Assembly: GCF_910596095.1 (NCBI RefSeq)
Contig: NC_056538.1
Span: 9,728,001 to 9,792,000 of the forward strand
Direction of reading: 5' to 3'
DNA length: 64,000 nt
From: Thunnus maccoyii
Taxonomy: Eukaryota; Chordata; Actinopteri; Scombriformes; Scombridae
Shown piece by piece: positions 51,846 to 62,699 of this stretch. Under the pieces are notes generated by a model. That model worked only from the letters and a program-made list of their open reading frames with translations, did no database searches and was not told where the DNA came from. The position numbers were made by a program, and so were the translations under genes. Every line of letters starts with the position of its first letter. The stretch's first letter is position 1.

Positions 51846-52425
51846 TCAAATAATATCTTCACCATGGGCAATTGTCAAAAATCAGTTGTAATTGTACATT
51901 TTACACACAAAAACAATATTTTAGTATATAGTGAAACCCCAAGACAGGTTTTTTGCAGGAAATTGCCTTTGCCCTGACCTGTGACTGCTGGGACCTAAAC
52001 AGAACCAAGTGAACAAGTTATCTGGATAACTTTGCTGAGTAAAACCCAAACCCCACTGACATCTCGAACATGAACATGGACTGTTAAAAGACCTTGACTT
52101 CATTTCCCAAAAACATTTTAAGGTTACAGTGATCTTGGGAAATCTTGCTTTTGGGAAACAGGACACAGTTCTGGTAAAGATAAATCAGAAAACCTATTCT
52201 TAGAATAGGACTCTTGTTGGAACAGGGCTAAAGGCGCACAACTCTTTTTGATATCAAGTTGTACTGCCGCTCACCCAGGAAGGTTTTGTCTCAGGCACAT
52301 TGGAATCAAAAGTGGACCCTCTGACAAACTGCAATACTCAAGGTTAATAAAATGAGCAAAGGAGTTGAGTTGATAAAATGAAAATGATATAAAGGGTGCC
52401 TAATTTGGCTATTAGAGGGAACAGA
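51846..52425. other. Intergenic, nothing recognised
   Basis: AT-rich, between the transposon and the 3' end of the ZP gene. Confidence 0.4.
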
Positions 52426-52431
52426 TTTATT
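52426..52431 (-). terminator. poly(A) signal of the ZP-domain gene
   Basis: Minus-strand AATAAA about 100 nt beyond the stop codon at 52530. Confidence 0.55.
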
Positions 52432-52529
52432 TTAATTACAAATCATGGACAGTTCTTGGCTCCGCTGTTTCCAATCCTGGCGCCTCCAAACATTACAGAA
52501 ATGAAATAGCTGCAATTTTATCTGATTCA

Positions 52530-54894
52530 TTAAAGAAGATAAAGAAGAGGTCCGCCAGAGACCACACTGTAATAGAGCCTCTGTCCTGGCCTTGAGGTGA
52601 TTCTTCTTGATTTACGCCTTCCTGAAAGACATGGAAAAAGCAGTTAATATCCTTTACAGTGTCATTAGCAAGCAAATGGGTAAATCAATACCCCAAGATA
52701 GAATCATTAGACAAGAGCAACATAAAAAAGGATCAATAGGCTGCAGGCTTACCATTGCTGCAGGACTGTGAGCAAGCTTCTCCTTTACAGATCTCTATAT
52801 CGCAGTGGAAATATACCTGTTGGATGACATAATAGTCACAGGTGTCTGCACTTGGATTTGAAGGAAATCAATACCAAATCAAATACCAATGATACTATTT
52901 TCTATTTCCGTCTATTTCTCTTACCAGGGTTTCAGCTGTTGGGGGCTTCACAAATGAAAACAGCTTGACCACAAACCATTTGTGGAGAGAGGGATACTTG
53001 AGCCCCTTATTGGAGAGAACTGGCAACACAACAGTCCCGTGACTATCACCAGTGAAAGGACACCTGAATTGGGATTCAAGCATGAGCTTCAGTTAACATT
53101 TTTTTTCTCTCAGGTGAAGAATATCGGCAGAAATCTACACATTATTTCTAGTGTATTCACCCTTTAACAAGCAGGTTCCATCTTTGTGGATCATGTGGGT
53201 TTTTAGTCGGTGTGGCCCAGCAGTCCTGCAGCAGCAGCACCAAATCCTTGTCCCGATGTTTGAGGACAAACACCTCCACATACACGGACTGGCCAAGCTC
53301 AGTTACTGTTGGAGGGTCACGAGAGGAATGAAAAGACCTGTAAGTGGAATCTGCAGATGAAAGATTGAAAAAAATAAATATCATACGTAGTTGGCAACAA
53401 GAGGGTTTCAGGGTTTTTCCAAGTTTGACTCTGGGACTTCAAGTTGTTGAATTAAAAAAATATATGAAGAAATACATGAATTGAAAAAAATAAATCTATG
53501 TACTTACTGTACATATGGGAATGATGGAAAGTAAAAAAATATAAACTTGACCTTTAGCAAACCTCATTTCAGCCCTCAGAACTCCCTCGCTCTTCAGTGT
53601 TGATGGTTGCTCTGATTTTTCTCCCTGAATCTCGATGCCTAGTTGAGTCATTTGTGCCAGTGAGAAGCTGCAGCGCACAGTGAGGCTGAAAAGAAAGAAA
53701 GAAAATTGAAATTGGTGTCCATTACTTTCAAAAAGCAAAACAAGTGGAACACTCTTTTTCTTACTGGAAAGGAGTGTCACGAAATATAGAGCCTTTCTGC
53801 AGATGATGTTTCACCTCAATGTTGACCCAGTAGGTTATAATCCCATCTACTACCTGCAAGACACAACAAAAACTTATTCTACTTAGTCATAAAAATACCA
53901 CATGGCCTATCTAAAGACTGGTAGGTGATTTATCACAGTTACCGTGGACTGAGTGCCACAATCAGTGAATGGAAAGCTGAAAGTGACAGCATCAGTGGAT
54001 CTTTTTTGTGGTTTACAATTGTGTTGTTCGCCAGAAGGGATCCAGACTGTGTCCAGGTTCAGAGGTGGGACTGTCTCATTCTGGGGAATGGTGATGTTGA
54101 ACCCATCTTTGTTGCAGAAAAATTTCCTTGATACTGGTGGATAATCATGTTTGCTTTCCTCTGTAGAAAACACACTGAGAATTAATAATACACATAATTC
54201 TGATGACTATATCAAGCATAAAGTCATGATATTTATATGTACACTCAAAATTAATACCTTTAATTTTCCTGTCACAGATGAGGGGTATTGACTTGACAAT
54301 TTCAACTTTTCCTCTGTCTGCAAGTGCCATGATGACAACAAACAAACTTGTGATATATTTCTAATGAACAGAAATGGAATGGAAAGATTAGAATATGAAA
54401 AGTGTATACATCTGCATTAAACAGGAACAGACAGACAAATTGAAGAGGCTGTTTAGCTTACTTGTCTTCTCACAAAACAGCCATGGGAGGCAACTGTTAA
54501 AATAAAAAAGGTGTCAGTTTCTCCAAGGAAGTACTGGCACTGTTTTGCTATAGCAATGGCTTGGTAAAATCCACCATGCTCATCTGTAAATTTGGACAAA
54601 AAGAGCATGACAAAAATATCAAAGCCTTGTGCCATCAGTGGTCTAGGTACGACATATGCAGATAAATATAGTTTGTGACCTACCTTGAACATAAATGGTT
54701 AGAGGAAGATCGGCAAACTGTTCCTTTGGTATGTAAACGGACATGAACCCATCATGGCAGATCAATGTATTATCATTCATAATTTTATAAACTGTTGCTT
54801 GAAATTGATTTAAAAGGGTATGGGCTTCACATTTCAAAAGGAGCAGTGATAAAGAAATAAATGTCACCAAAAAGATTAATTGGTAGGTGTTCAT
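52530..54894 (-). CDS. Zona pellucida (ZP) domain egg-coat glycoprotein, ZPAX/ZP2-like, complete
   Basis: Ten exons: 54894-54684, 54583-54462, 54360-54258, 54160-53943, 53853-53765, 53685-53552, 53350-53161, 53063-52925, 52816-52753, 52621-52530. All phases close to 453 residues. The first ~25 residues (MNTYQLIFLVTFISLSLLLL...) are a signal peptide. An extra ZP-N-like domain follows (CHDGFMSVYIPKEQF ... HGCFVRRQ), then the ZP module: ZP-N with FFCNKDGFNITIP and FPFTDCGTQST, and ZP-C with LQDCWATPTKNPHDP, WFVVKLFSFV and YFHCDIEICKGEACSQSC. The basic site RRKSRR lies just after the module. There is no convincing transmembrane helix after it, unlike mammalian ZP proteins. Family role: structural component of the fish egg envelope. 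Subfamily naming is from memory, so no symbol is given. Confidence 0.88.
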
Positions 54895-55221
54895 CTTTGG
54901 TTGTTGAGACTCTGTGAGCGTCACAGGTGGACCAGCTGGTTCTTGTTTGGCTTAATTGGCCAGACAGAGTTAAAGCAACCTAACAACTCAAAGCAATCGC
55001 TGAGCCAGCGGTGTCTTTTCAGCTTTTCAGCAGATGTATATCTATGTAGAGTTTGCAGGTTAATCTATATCTGTGTGGGTTTCCTTTACAGTGCAAAAAC
55101 ATGCAGGTCAGATGAACCAGAAGATTTTAACTGACTGTATGTGTGAGTGTGGATGTGTTAGAGGAGCTAAACTGCTTTGGGTCAGAACAGTTTCATAACA
55201 CACTTCACATCTGTACTATAA

Positions 55222-55690
55222 ATATGTAGCTGGAGCCAGTGGCTGGTTTCTACAAAGACTAGAAAAGGGAGAAACAGCTAGCCTGGCTCTGTCCAAAGGT
55301 AACATAATCCACATACCAGCACCTCTAAAGCTCACTAGTCATACAGCGGGTTATGTGCTGGACTATTTCTTGGCTGGGAGCTGTTGCCACCAGTGGAGAC
55401 TCCAGGAAGTTACTGCTCAAAGCCAAGAGATAGTCAGTGGCTGTAAAACTGTCTTTTTTCACACTTTTTTTGTTGCACAGATGAAACAACAAATGGAACA
55501 CTAGGCTAGCTTTAGAATTAGAATTAAAAAATACTTTATTGTCTAATTTTGCATGCAAAAGGCATAAAATCTGCATGTGCAGAAATCTGCTATTAAAAAG
55601 AGTACATTAAAACACATCATATCACAGAGAGTGGTATCAATCTTCTCATGTAACTCTTGAAAGGAAGCAAATAAGTGAAAAAAAAAAATC
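55222..55690. mobile_element. Fragments of a common teleost repeat
   Basis: The phrases AAACAGCTAGCCTGGCTCTG, ACCAGCACCTCTAAAGCTCA, GTGCTGGACTATTTCTTGGC and, further on, GTGGTATCAATCTTCTCATG occur in the order I remember for this fish repeat. The same family supplies the outer element at 26405-26840. The 55690-56099 stretch shows nothing else; it is probably 3' UTR of the next gene. Confidence 0.6.
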
Positions 55691-56099
55691 CTACAAAAAT
55701 AAGGCCAAATATTGTACTATGACTTTAATATGTGAGACAAACTGAGAAGCAATTTATATGGTCTTTAGCTGTGCTGCTTTTCACGTGCATAAAACATCTC
55801 TAACATTCAACACACTGAGCTGTCACATAAGCATAATTTTCTACCACAACTTTGAATTTCATGATTGAACTTTTGGACAGATGCCACTTTGATTTGTCAG
55901 ACACAGCTGTAAGAATGATACTGGCTGGTTTGATAAGAACATGTACAGACTGTGAAAAGCATTAAAATGCCAGTACATCAGACAAATAGAACAAAACATG
56001 AGTTTAGTTTGAACTAATGAATGTAAACATGCATAATGAGTAACTAAAGTTGTGAAAGGATGTTGATACTGAAAATGTTTAAACCCTGTTCTTCATTCT

Positions 56100-59023
56100 C
56101 TACATTTGGTTGAGGTGGTCTGTGCTGCTGTTGTAAATTGGGTTTTGGTATTCATGATCTAAGAAGGAGAGAAGGGAGAAGTGTGAACGCAGTTTAGTAC
56201 ACAAGTACAAGTACACCAGTACATGCCCACAGATGATGTCAGCACTCACTGTCTTTATTTTTTTTCTTCCTAACACCTGCAACGAAACAAAACACAGAAT
56301 GCTTCCGTGAGTAATGAAAAAGGATTTTTTGCAGGAGGCAGATCAATTCGTACAATTCAGAGATATTATTCTGATACATATCACTAAGGATATAGCATGA
56401 AAGCTGAGGACAATCAAATCAAAATAAACCTACCTCTGTGCTGCCTCTCTGCCTGAGACGACGCGGCTTGCTGCTGCTGCTGCTGCTGCCGCTGCTGCTG
56501 CTGCCGGTTGAGTTCAACCCGGTTTACTGTGTTGTAAAATGAATAAGTAAATCTCTGACAGCATTGAAATGATGTAATAGAATAAGAGATGGTTATATTA
56601 CCATAATAATGTCGACTGAGACTTGCTTGCCGTAATCTGCTGATGAGTTCTGGAGAGGTGAGAAAAGATTGAGTTACTCCAGGTCGTCCTTAGAGTCCAA
56701 ATGATACTAACTGCAGTGATTATACTGATTATGAAGCACCTCTATGAAAACCCTGTTTTGTTCTCTTGCTTTCTGTCCTTTCAAAGTTGCACTCGTTTGG
56801 ATAAATCCCACTGGTGCTTTGTGTAGGTTGAACCCCTTCCAGATAATGCACAAATCCTGGTAGGACACAGTTATTCCTGGTGGGGTCTGCCTGTACGTAG
56901 GCTGGGTCATGGGCATCATTTTCTAATATATAAAAAAAGATAAACTTGAAAATATTGACACAGCCATTTGTTATGTGTCAGGCGGGATATAATGACTTTA
57001 GCTTTTTAACGAGATGACTTGAAAGATGACATGGGAAGAAGGGAAGAAGGGAAGCTGTGTGAACGCACCATAAACAGGATTGTTATCATCCGCTCCTGTA
57101 GGAAAAGGACACACACTGTGACAGTGACACAGGCTGTTTGTCAAAAAAACAAAATACTTTTTTTTTTTTTTTTTAAATTATTTATATATCACGTATGTAC
57201 TGTATACAGTTGAGAGGGTGGTGTGTGTTTGTGTTTTAACGACCTCGCTGCTGCTCACCTACTGGTCCTCTGCCTGATGTCTCAGCTGGAGCACTGACAC
57301 CTGTAGTGGGACATTACAGAAAGCAACTTAAAAGAATATTTTGACACTTAATAGCAATAGTATTAGCTTTCTTGACAAGAGTTAAATGAGAAGATCGATA
57401 CCATGGTAAAGCATGAAAAAAAACCCTTTAATGGGGAAAAAAATGGAAGAAACCTTAGGAAGAGCACCAGAGAAGGGAACCCTCTTCCAGGATGGACAGA
57501 CATGCAATAGATGTTGTGTGTACAGAATAGAACAAGAAAGCAAACTCACAGAAATACAGCATGGACAAACAGGATGACAAAATCACAGATGGGTTTACAT
57601 CACACCAGAGGCAACAGATGAAACTACTCTGCTAACTCTGGCTCTGGGCAAATGAATATTAAATGAAAAATAAGTGTTTATCATAGTCCCTCAAAAGATC
57701 ACACACATGAAAATGTAAAACATACATCCAGACATGTGTGCTATAACTAGACAGGAAGGGTTAGAGTCAAAGAGTAAAGAGTAAAAACAACAGTGCTTTG
57801 AGTAACAGTCTACAGTAGATGGATGCAATGGTGAAATTATTTCTAACCCTCAGTACCTGCACCAACAGGATTGTTCACATAGTCTGGATTTTTGTCATCA
57901 CAGGGCACTGAAATAGGGCAAACAGAGATTTTATAAAACTGATCATTCATTCATCCATCCAATGACTCAACCAACAGTGTGGACTAAGAGTGTCGGACTG
58001 AGAGCAAGTGCAGATACTCACAGATGTATGTAATGCAGCAGTAGCTGCAAGCACTCAGCAGGATCAAAGCAGCCACGCCAACACAGATGTAAATAAGTAG
58101 TTTCATGTCTTCGCTCAGCTCATCTGCGTGATAAGTTGTGGTTTCACAGGAAAGATATATTTCACAGGAAACTCTAGCTCATTCAATTGTCCTCTCTCAT
58201 GGGTTTGCCAACAAGGCTTGTGACCATGGAAGGAAATAGACATATCTGTGCAGCTCAGTGTTGAGAAAACATCACCTAAAAAGGGAAATCCTCTTACCTT
58301 CTGTATTAACAACCAATTTCACTACAAGACAGTCTTGTCCCTGCGTACAGCAGTAAAACCCCAGGTCAGAGCTTTGAAACTCATCAATGTAGATGGAGTA
58401 GTTCCCCTCAGAGCCCTGATTGGGGAAAGCTTTCACCCGGCCATTCCTGGGGTCCAGAAACTTAATACGCCCTTTAGAAGAGAGGTTGACCAGGTGCGCC
58501 TCAGGAGTTTGGACCCATGACACCCAGTTGAGGTTACTTTTACTTAAGTTGCATGGGAGGAGCACTGAGGAGCCAGGTGAAGCGCTGAGTGTCTGTATCT
58601 TACAATGCTCAGAGAAGTCCCCCTCTGAACAGGATGAGTCAAATACAAGCAATACAAGTTTCAAGTTTAGGTCACTTGTCTCATGCTCAAATAACCAAAT
58701 GAATACATTTGTCTGGACATCTTAAGATTAACCGTCATGGTTAATCAGATAATAAATATTGATAAATATATTAAATGAAAGTGGATAACAGAAAAGGCTA
58801 TGAATTGAAAGAAAGGATAACCATGAATTATTGTATTACAGACGATAGAGATGATAGAGAAATGATTAAATTTACAAATATGTTTGTATGAATTAATTAA
58901 CGGTTTAAATGTAAAATATAAATCAAAATATATTCACTGTCTAAATTTAAAAAAGAACTTACCATATGAGGACACACACATGAAGCACAGGGCTAGAGAG
59001 TAAAACCACCTTTCAGCAGTCAT
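56100..59023 (-). CDS. Type I membrane receptor with one Ig V-like domain and a tyrosine-motif tail
   Basis: Eleven exons: 59023-58963, 58624-58298, 58123-58022, 57907-57857, 57300-57259, 57095-57069, 56922-56740, 56649-56602, 56526-56434, 56276-56250, 56158-56100. Every junction is phase 1 and the total is 339 residues. Order: signal peptide (MTAERWFYSLALCFMCVSSY); a V-type Ig domain with SVLLPC, NWVSWVQ and SSDLGFYCC; a transmembrane helix with no charged residue (LLIYICVGVAALILLSACSY); and a ~180-residue cytoplasmic tail. The tail has NPDYVNNP, NPVY, DPAYVQAD, GIYPNE, HYYVNR, a polyglutamine stretch, a KKKNK basic patch and EYQNPIYNSS. NPxY motifs can bind PTB domains or endocytic adaptors, and YxN can bind Grb2-type SH2 domains; no classical ITIM or ITAM is seen. 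The family is not recognised with certainty. Small tail exons 5, 6, 8 and 10 are the least certain. Confidence 0.75.
56455..56505 (-). repeat. CAG repeat encoding polyglutamine
   Basis: In transcript sense, CAG runs interrupted by CGG encode QQQQ-R-QQQQQQQ within exon 9 of the Ig receptor tail. Confidence 0.8.
57346..57425. mobile_element. Short fragment of the 26405-type MITE
   Basis: AATATTTTGACACTTAATAG, then GCTTTCTTGACAAGAGTTAA and GAGAAGATCGATACCATGG, match the terminal part of that family as I remember it. It lies in an intron of the Ig receptor. Confidence 0.5.
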
Positions 59024-59600
59024 TGTCACTATCTTGTACAGTGTGAACAGAAAGGTGGTTGTGCTGCATGTCAACCCCCCTAAGCATTATGGGACAAAAC
59101 CACAAGACCATCACAGTTCATGTAGTTGTTTACGGAAATGTCTTTTGGTTTCATATGAACAGCAGCCAAATGTTTCAGATAAGTGTGTTAAACTGTGTGA
59201 TGATCATGCCAAACATCAATTTCAAATGTTCCGCGATAAATAATTATCTTTTACACAATGAGCATGTGGATGAAAGATATAAAAGACTGTATGACTGTCG
59301 CCCAGACCACTTCCTGTTAAAATGTCTTGATGCATCCGGAGAAAGGCAACTGGAAATGTTGATCATCAACTAGGCTATATGTGAAGCAAAACAAGCACAT
59401 TTTAAATCTAGATTTTATGTTAGGTAAATATAAAGTATGGGCTTTATTAGATAAAGTGGACAACTACCCAGATTCACCATGTTTGCCTGTTTATTCACAG
59501 TAAATACTGATATTTCCACCCAAATAAATTAAGTTTAATTGGTGAGTTTCGAAGGGACTCCTGCTCGCACCTCCTCTTCATTGACCACTGCCACCAGAGC
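59024..59600. other. Intergenic, nothing recognised
   Basis: 5' flank of the Ig receptor gene. Short plus-strand open frames have no recognisable product. Confidence 0.4.
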
Positions 59601-59612
59601 CACTGCTCCCTC

Positions 59613-60211
59613 CTAGGTTGCCTCCAACTCATCCTGAAAAGGGAAGTGTATGAGTGTTATTGTACAAATCATCAAGTTTATAAAAAGGCTAATGATGAAA
59701 AAGAAAACATCATAATGCCATTGCCTCCAGATTTTTACATGCAAGTCAAAGCAATGTGTAAGCTTAAACAAAGAAATGCTGGGCCATAATTCTATTATTA
59801 TTCCATTAGTATTAGTTCAGCAATGTGGTGTTTGTCATTGTGTATTTTGTTTGTGCTCTTCTAAACTAAGAAAGCTTCTACAATAAGTCCAGGTCCTCAC
59901 AAATATCACCTCTGATGAATCTGCCTTTAAGTACAGAGGTAGGCCGGCCAGGGCTGCTGTTCTAGCTTCACTGATCTCATCCTGTTTCACAAACAAAGAC
60001 AAGTTATCCATACAGGGATGTTAGGGTCCGCTGTTCACATTCAACATCAATGTAATGCATTAAAAATATTTTTACCTTTTCCTCATATGCCATCAAAACT
60101 TCCTCCATCTTCTTACCAAAACTTCCAGTCTTCCTCTTTTTATAGAGCAGCTGAGGTGTATATTTGTGAAGTTCAGCAAAGAAGGAGAATGGTAGATTTT
60201 GATTAGTGATC
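59613..60211 (-). pseudogene. Partial or broken gene with RITNQNLPFSFFAELHKYTP segment
   Basis: Three spliced-looking segments are readable on the minus strand: 60211-60076 (ITNQNLPFSFFAELHKYTPQ ... MEEVLMAYEEK), 59981-59910 (DEISEARTAALAGLPLYLKA) and 59633 onward (DELEAT then TAG at 59615-59613). After the TAG the same frame continues plausibly (EGAVALVAVVNEEE...) for about 24 codons. This suggests that the stop cut a longer protein. The pattern resembles the C-terminal part of a lineage-expanded teleost family often labelled SAMD3-like, a weak recollection. No upstream exons were found, so it is either a fragment or a pseudogene. Confidence 0.4.
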
Positions 60212-60889
60212 CTGTGAAAAACAAAAGCAATATGAGACTGTAAAACTGGATTTTTCAAACATTTTCAGACAAATAGACATACCATATTAAACTACTCAAT
60301 TCAAAGCTCTTTATCCAGATCAAGCATTCCTACAATGATGAATTTGAAAAAAGTACACTAGCTGAGTGGCCCTTGAAAGGCATGGGTACATTAGCTAGCA
60401 AGCTAACAGTTACACTTTTAACATAAAAACTAATGTTACTCAGTAGATGTGACCGCGACTATCAAGTAACTTAATGTTATGAAACTTTTATTTCTGAACC
60501 ACTAAAGAATGAATTGGCCTTCTTGCAAGCTAACTTATGGCTAATGTTTGCACAACTCAGTTTTCACAACAACTGAAACAGCAAGACAAACAATAACTTA
60601 TGCAAACAGTAATAAAATAATGTAACAACCGCTGCAGTGCAGCAGCTGCAGCTTGTCCATTATGTCAGTGCTGAGTGCAAACATGATATATACTCAACAT
60701 TATAGCAGCCCATCAGCAGGGCTTACATTTTGGTAATGATGTAAAATCAACTTCAAGAAAATTAGTCAGTGAAACAAACTGGAATTATATCAGCAATACT
60801 TAAAATGCTCCAAAAATTTAAGTGCACTCAAAACAAATGAGTTATTACTTCAACAATTGATTTTTGAGTTAGGTTAAATTCTGGAGAAT

Positions 60890-61262
60890 GAGTGACTCCA
60901 ACTTTTCTCCAGGATTAAGTTATGTTAACTTACTTCTTTCATTAAGATGTACTGTTAGGTTTTGCAGTGTACCATTCAGGACCAAGCACCAGACCTGGGG
61001 CAACAGAGCCTTCTCCATAGCTGCCCCCTCCCTCTGGAACGCTCTCCCCAAACACATCCTAGTCTGCACTGATCTGTATGTTCAAAACACTAATCAAAAC
61101 TCACCTTTTCAGAACTGCTTTTAATGTGTGAATAATGTCGTGAGCTACCTTGTACTTTTAGTGTGTTGTTTTGATTTTTATGATCCTTTTAACTTATGTA
61201 AAGCATCTTTGAGTATCTTTAGAAGTGCTCAATAAATAAAAATGTATTATTATTATTATTAT
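60890..61262 (+). mobile_element. L2-like LINE, 5'-truncated 3' end
   Basis: The C-terminal phrase GNRAFSIAAPSLWNALPKHI is typical of the end of LINE ORF2 proteins. It is followed by a short 3' UTR (AAGCATCTTTGAGTATCTTT ... GTGCTCAATAAATAAAAATG) and a terminal (ATT)n tail. Orientation plus. Confidence 0.8.
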
Positions 61263-61483
61263 CTTTAAACGTATGAACAGGAAGGAGTGGTTACAGCAAG
61301 GATCATGGGCACCTGACTATAAGTTGAAACATTGTGAACCTTATCTTTAAGGAGTTACATTAACTGAGAGATTAATTCAGTACCTTGGAAAGTGAAAGGT
61401 CCAAACTAATTAATTTTCCTTCTTGGCATGATCGTAGTTAAATACAGTATTTTATTTTATTTTTTACAAGGTTTACAATGTAA

Positions 61484-61700
61484 TTAAAGGGCCACTCCAG
61501 TGATTCAGTATTACACTTCCTTGCTTTACTTGGATGTTTGAGCTTCACTGTGCAGATTGATGTGTGTGCAGAGTTTGAGTTTTCATTTGTTGAAGGAGAA
61601 AAGTTTCTCTGTGCACACCTTAAATCTGAGTTTAAGGTGTTTACCTATAGGTACATGACATCCCAAATAAAACACTAACAAACACTAAATGTCGTCAATC
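61484..61700. repeat. Possible MITE fragment upstream of p2rx5
   Basis: The left end TTAAAGGGCCACTCCAGTGA resembles the start of the repeat at 8991. Right border not found. Confidence 0.35.
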
Positions 61701-61779
61701 CTCCCAGATCTACAAAGACAATACCGGATGTCCCTCTGATTTTATTTTTAAGTAGGCCGAGCATTGTATTATTTTGAAA

Positions 61780-61924
61780 GGTATTTCCGGATCTTGCGCT
61801 TGTTACTGATGCTGACTTGATGCTGGTGGTGGGGTGAAAAAGAGGGCGATGTTGGAATCCATTCGGCGTTTACCCTGAGCTGCTGCACTGAAGCTCTCCG
61901 CTGTGTGGACCTGTCTGTAGATGC
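61780..61924 (+). promoter_or_regulatory. p2rx5 5' UTR / promoter-proximal region
   Basis: CpG content rises here relative to flanks, immediately before the p2rx5 start codon. No specific box is recognised. Confidence 0.35.
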
Positions 61925-62064
61925 ATGATGGCCGGGAACGTCATGAAAGGACTTTTCTGCTCTTTATTCGACTACAAAACGGAAAAATACATTGTCGCCA
62001 AAAATAAGAGAGTTGGAGTTTTGTACAGACTTATTCAGTTATCTATCATCGGTTACTTAATTGG
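61925..62064 (+). CDS. p2rx5: P2X purinoceptor 5, first exon only (gene continues past window)
   Basis: The exon encodes [20 protein letters not shown] followed by [20 protein letters not shown] and IIGYLIG. It ends at a good donor (GG|GTAAGC). This is the intracellular N terminus plus the start of the first transmembrane helix of an ATP-gated cation channel. LFDYKTEKY and AKNKxVGxLYRL are characteristic of P2X5 rather than P2X4 (from memory). Two in-frame ATGs (61925 and 61928) are possible starts. The remaining exons must lie beyond 64000, so the rest of the window is intron 1. Confidence 0.85.
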
Positions 62065-62699
62065 GTAAGCGAATTACTGAGTATTATAACCTCATTCCAT
62101 ATGTTGATCTAAATGACTTAACCATTTGCAAATGATCATAAAAGTCTATTAGTATAGCCTAGAGTTTGTTTGTTTGGAGTGTATGTTGATCATCATACTG
62201 TAGGCTATTTTTGTTAAAAACATGAACAAAAAAGCAAATAAACTTAAATTCAGCAACTCACATAAACAAATTGGTAGCTGATACATTACTGTAGTAATAT
62301 ACTACACCTTAAGTGAATATAAAGGGACAGGACCAGGCAGTAGCCTACTAACTGCTATGAACTTATAATTTACATTCAAAATAGCTTAATTCAGCACGTT
62401 TGATGCTATAATCTTTTTCTTTTTTTTACACTAACAACTGTCACAGGACTTTTTTCTCTAATCTTCAGTGTACACCTGTGGCCTGCAGCAGAGCCCAGAT
62501 AAAAAGGCTATGTTGGCCTAATCTAGTAAGTGAGAAAGTATGTGTTATTTATACAGCACATTTCTAGAGCAGAAGTCACACAGAGCTTAGTAATAAAAGG
62601 CAAAAAGAAACAGGCTTATATACAGGACATATAAGTGTGAAAAATAAAATGAAAGATAACACTCAAGAAATCAAGTTTTATAGTGTAGCGTTTTTATAA

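Noticed and set aside
54895-54924. Upstream start for the ZP gene extending the signal peptide by 10 residues
   Set aside because: The upstream codon is GTG, and the ATG at 54894 gives a compact, normal signal peptide.
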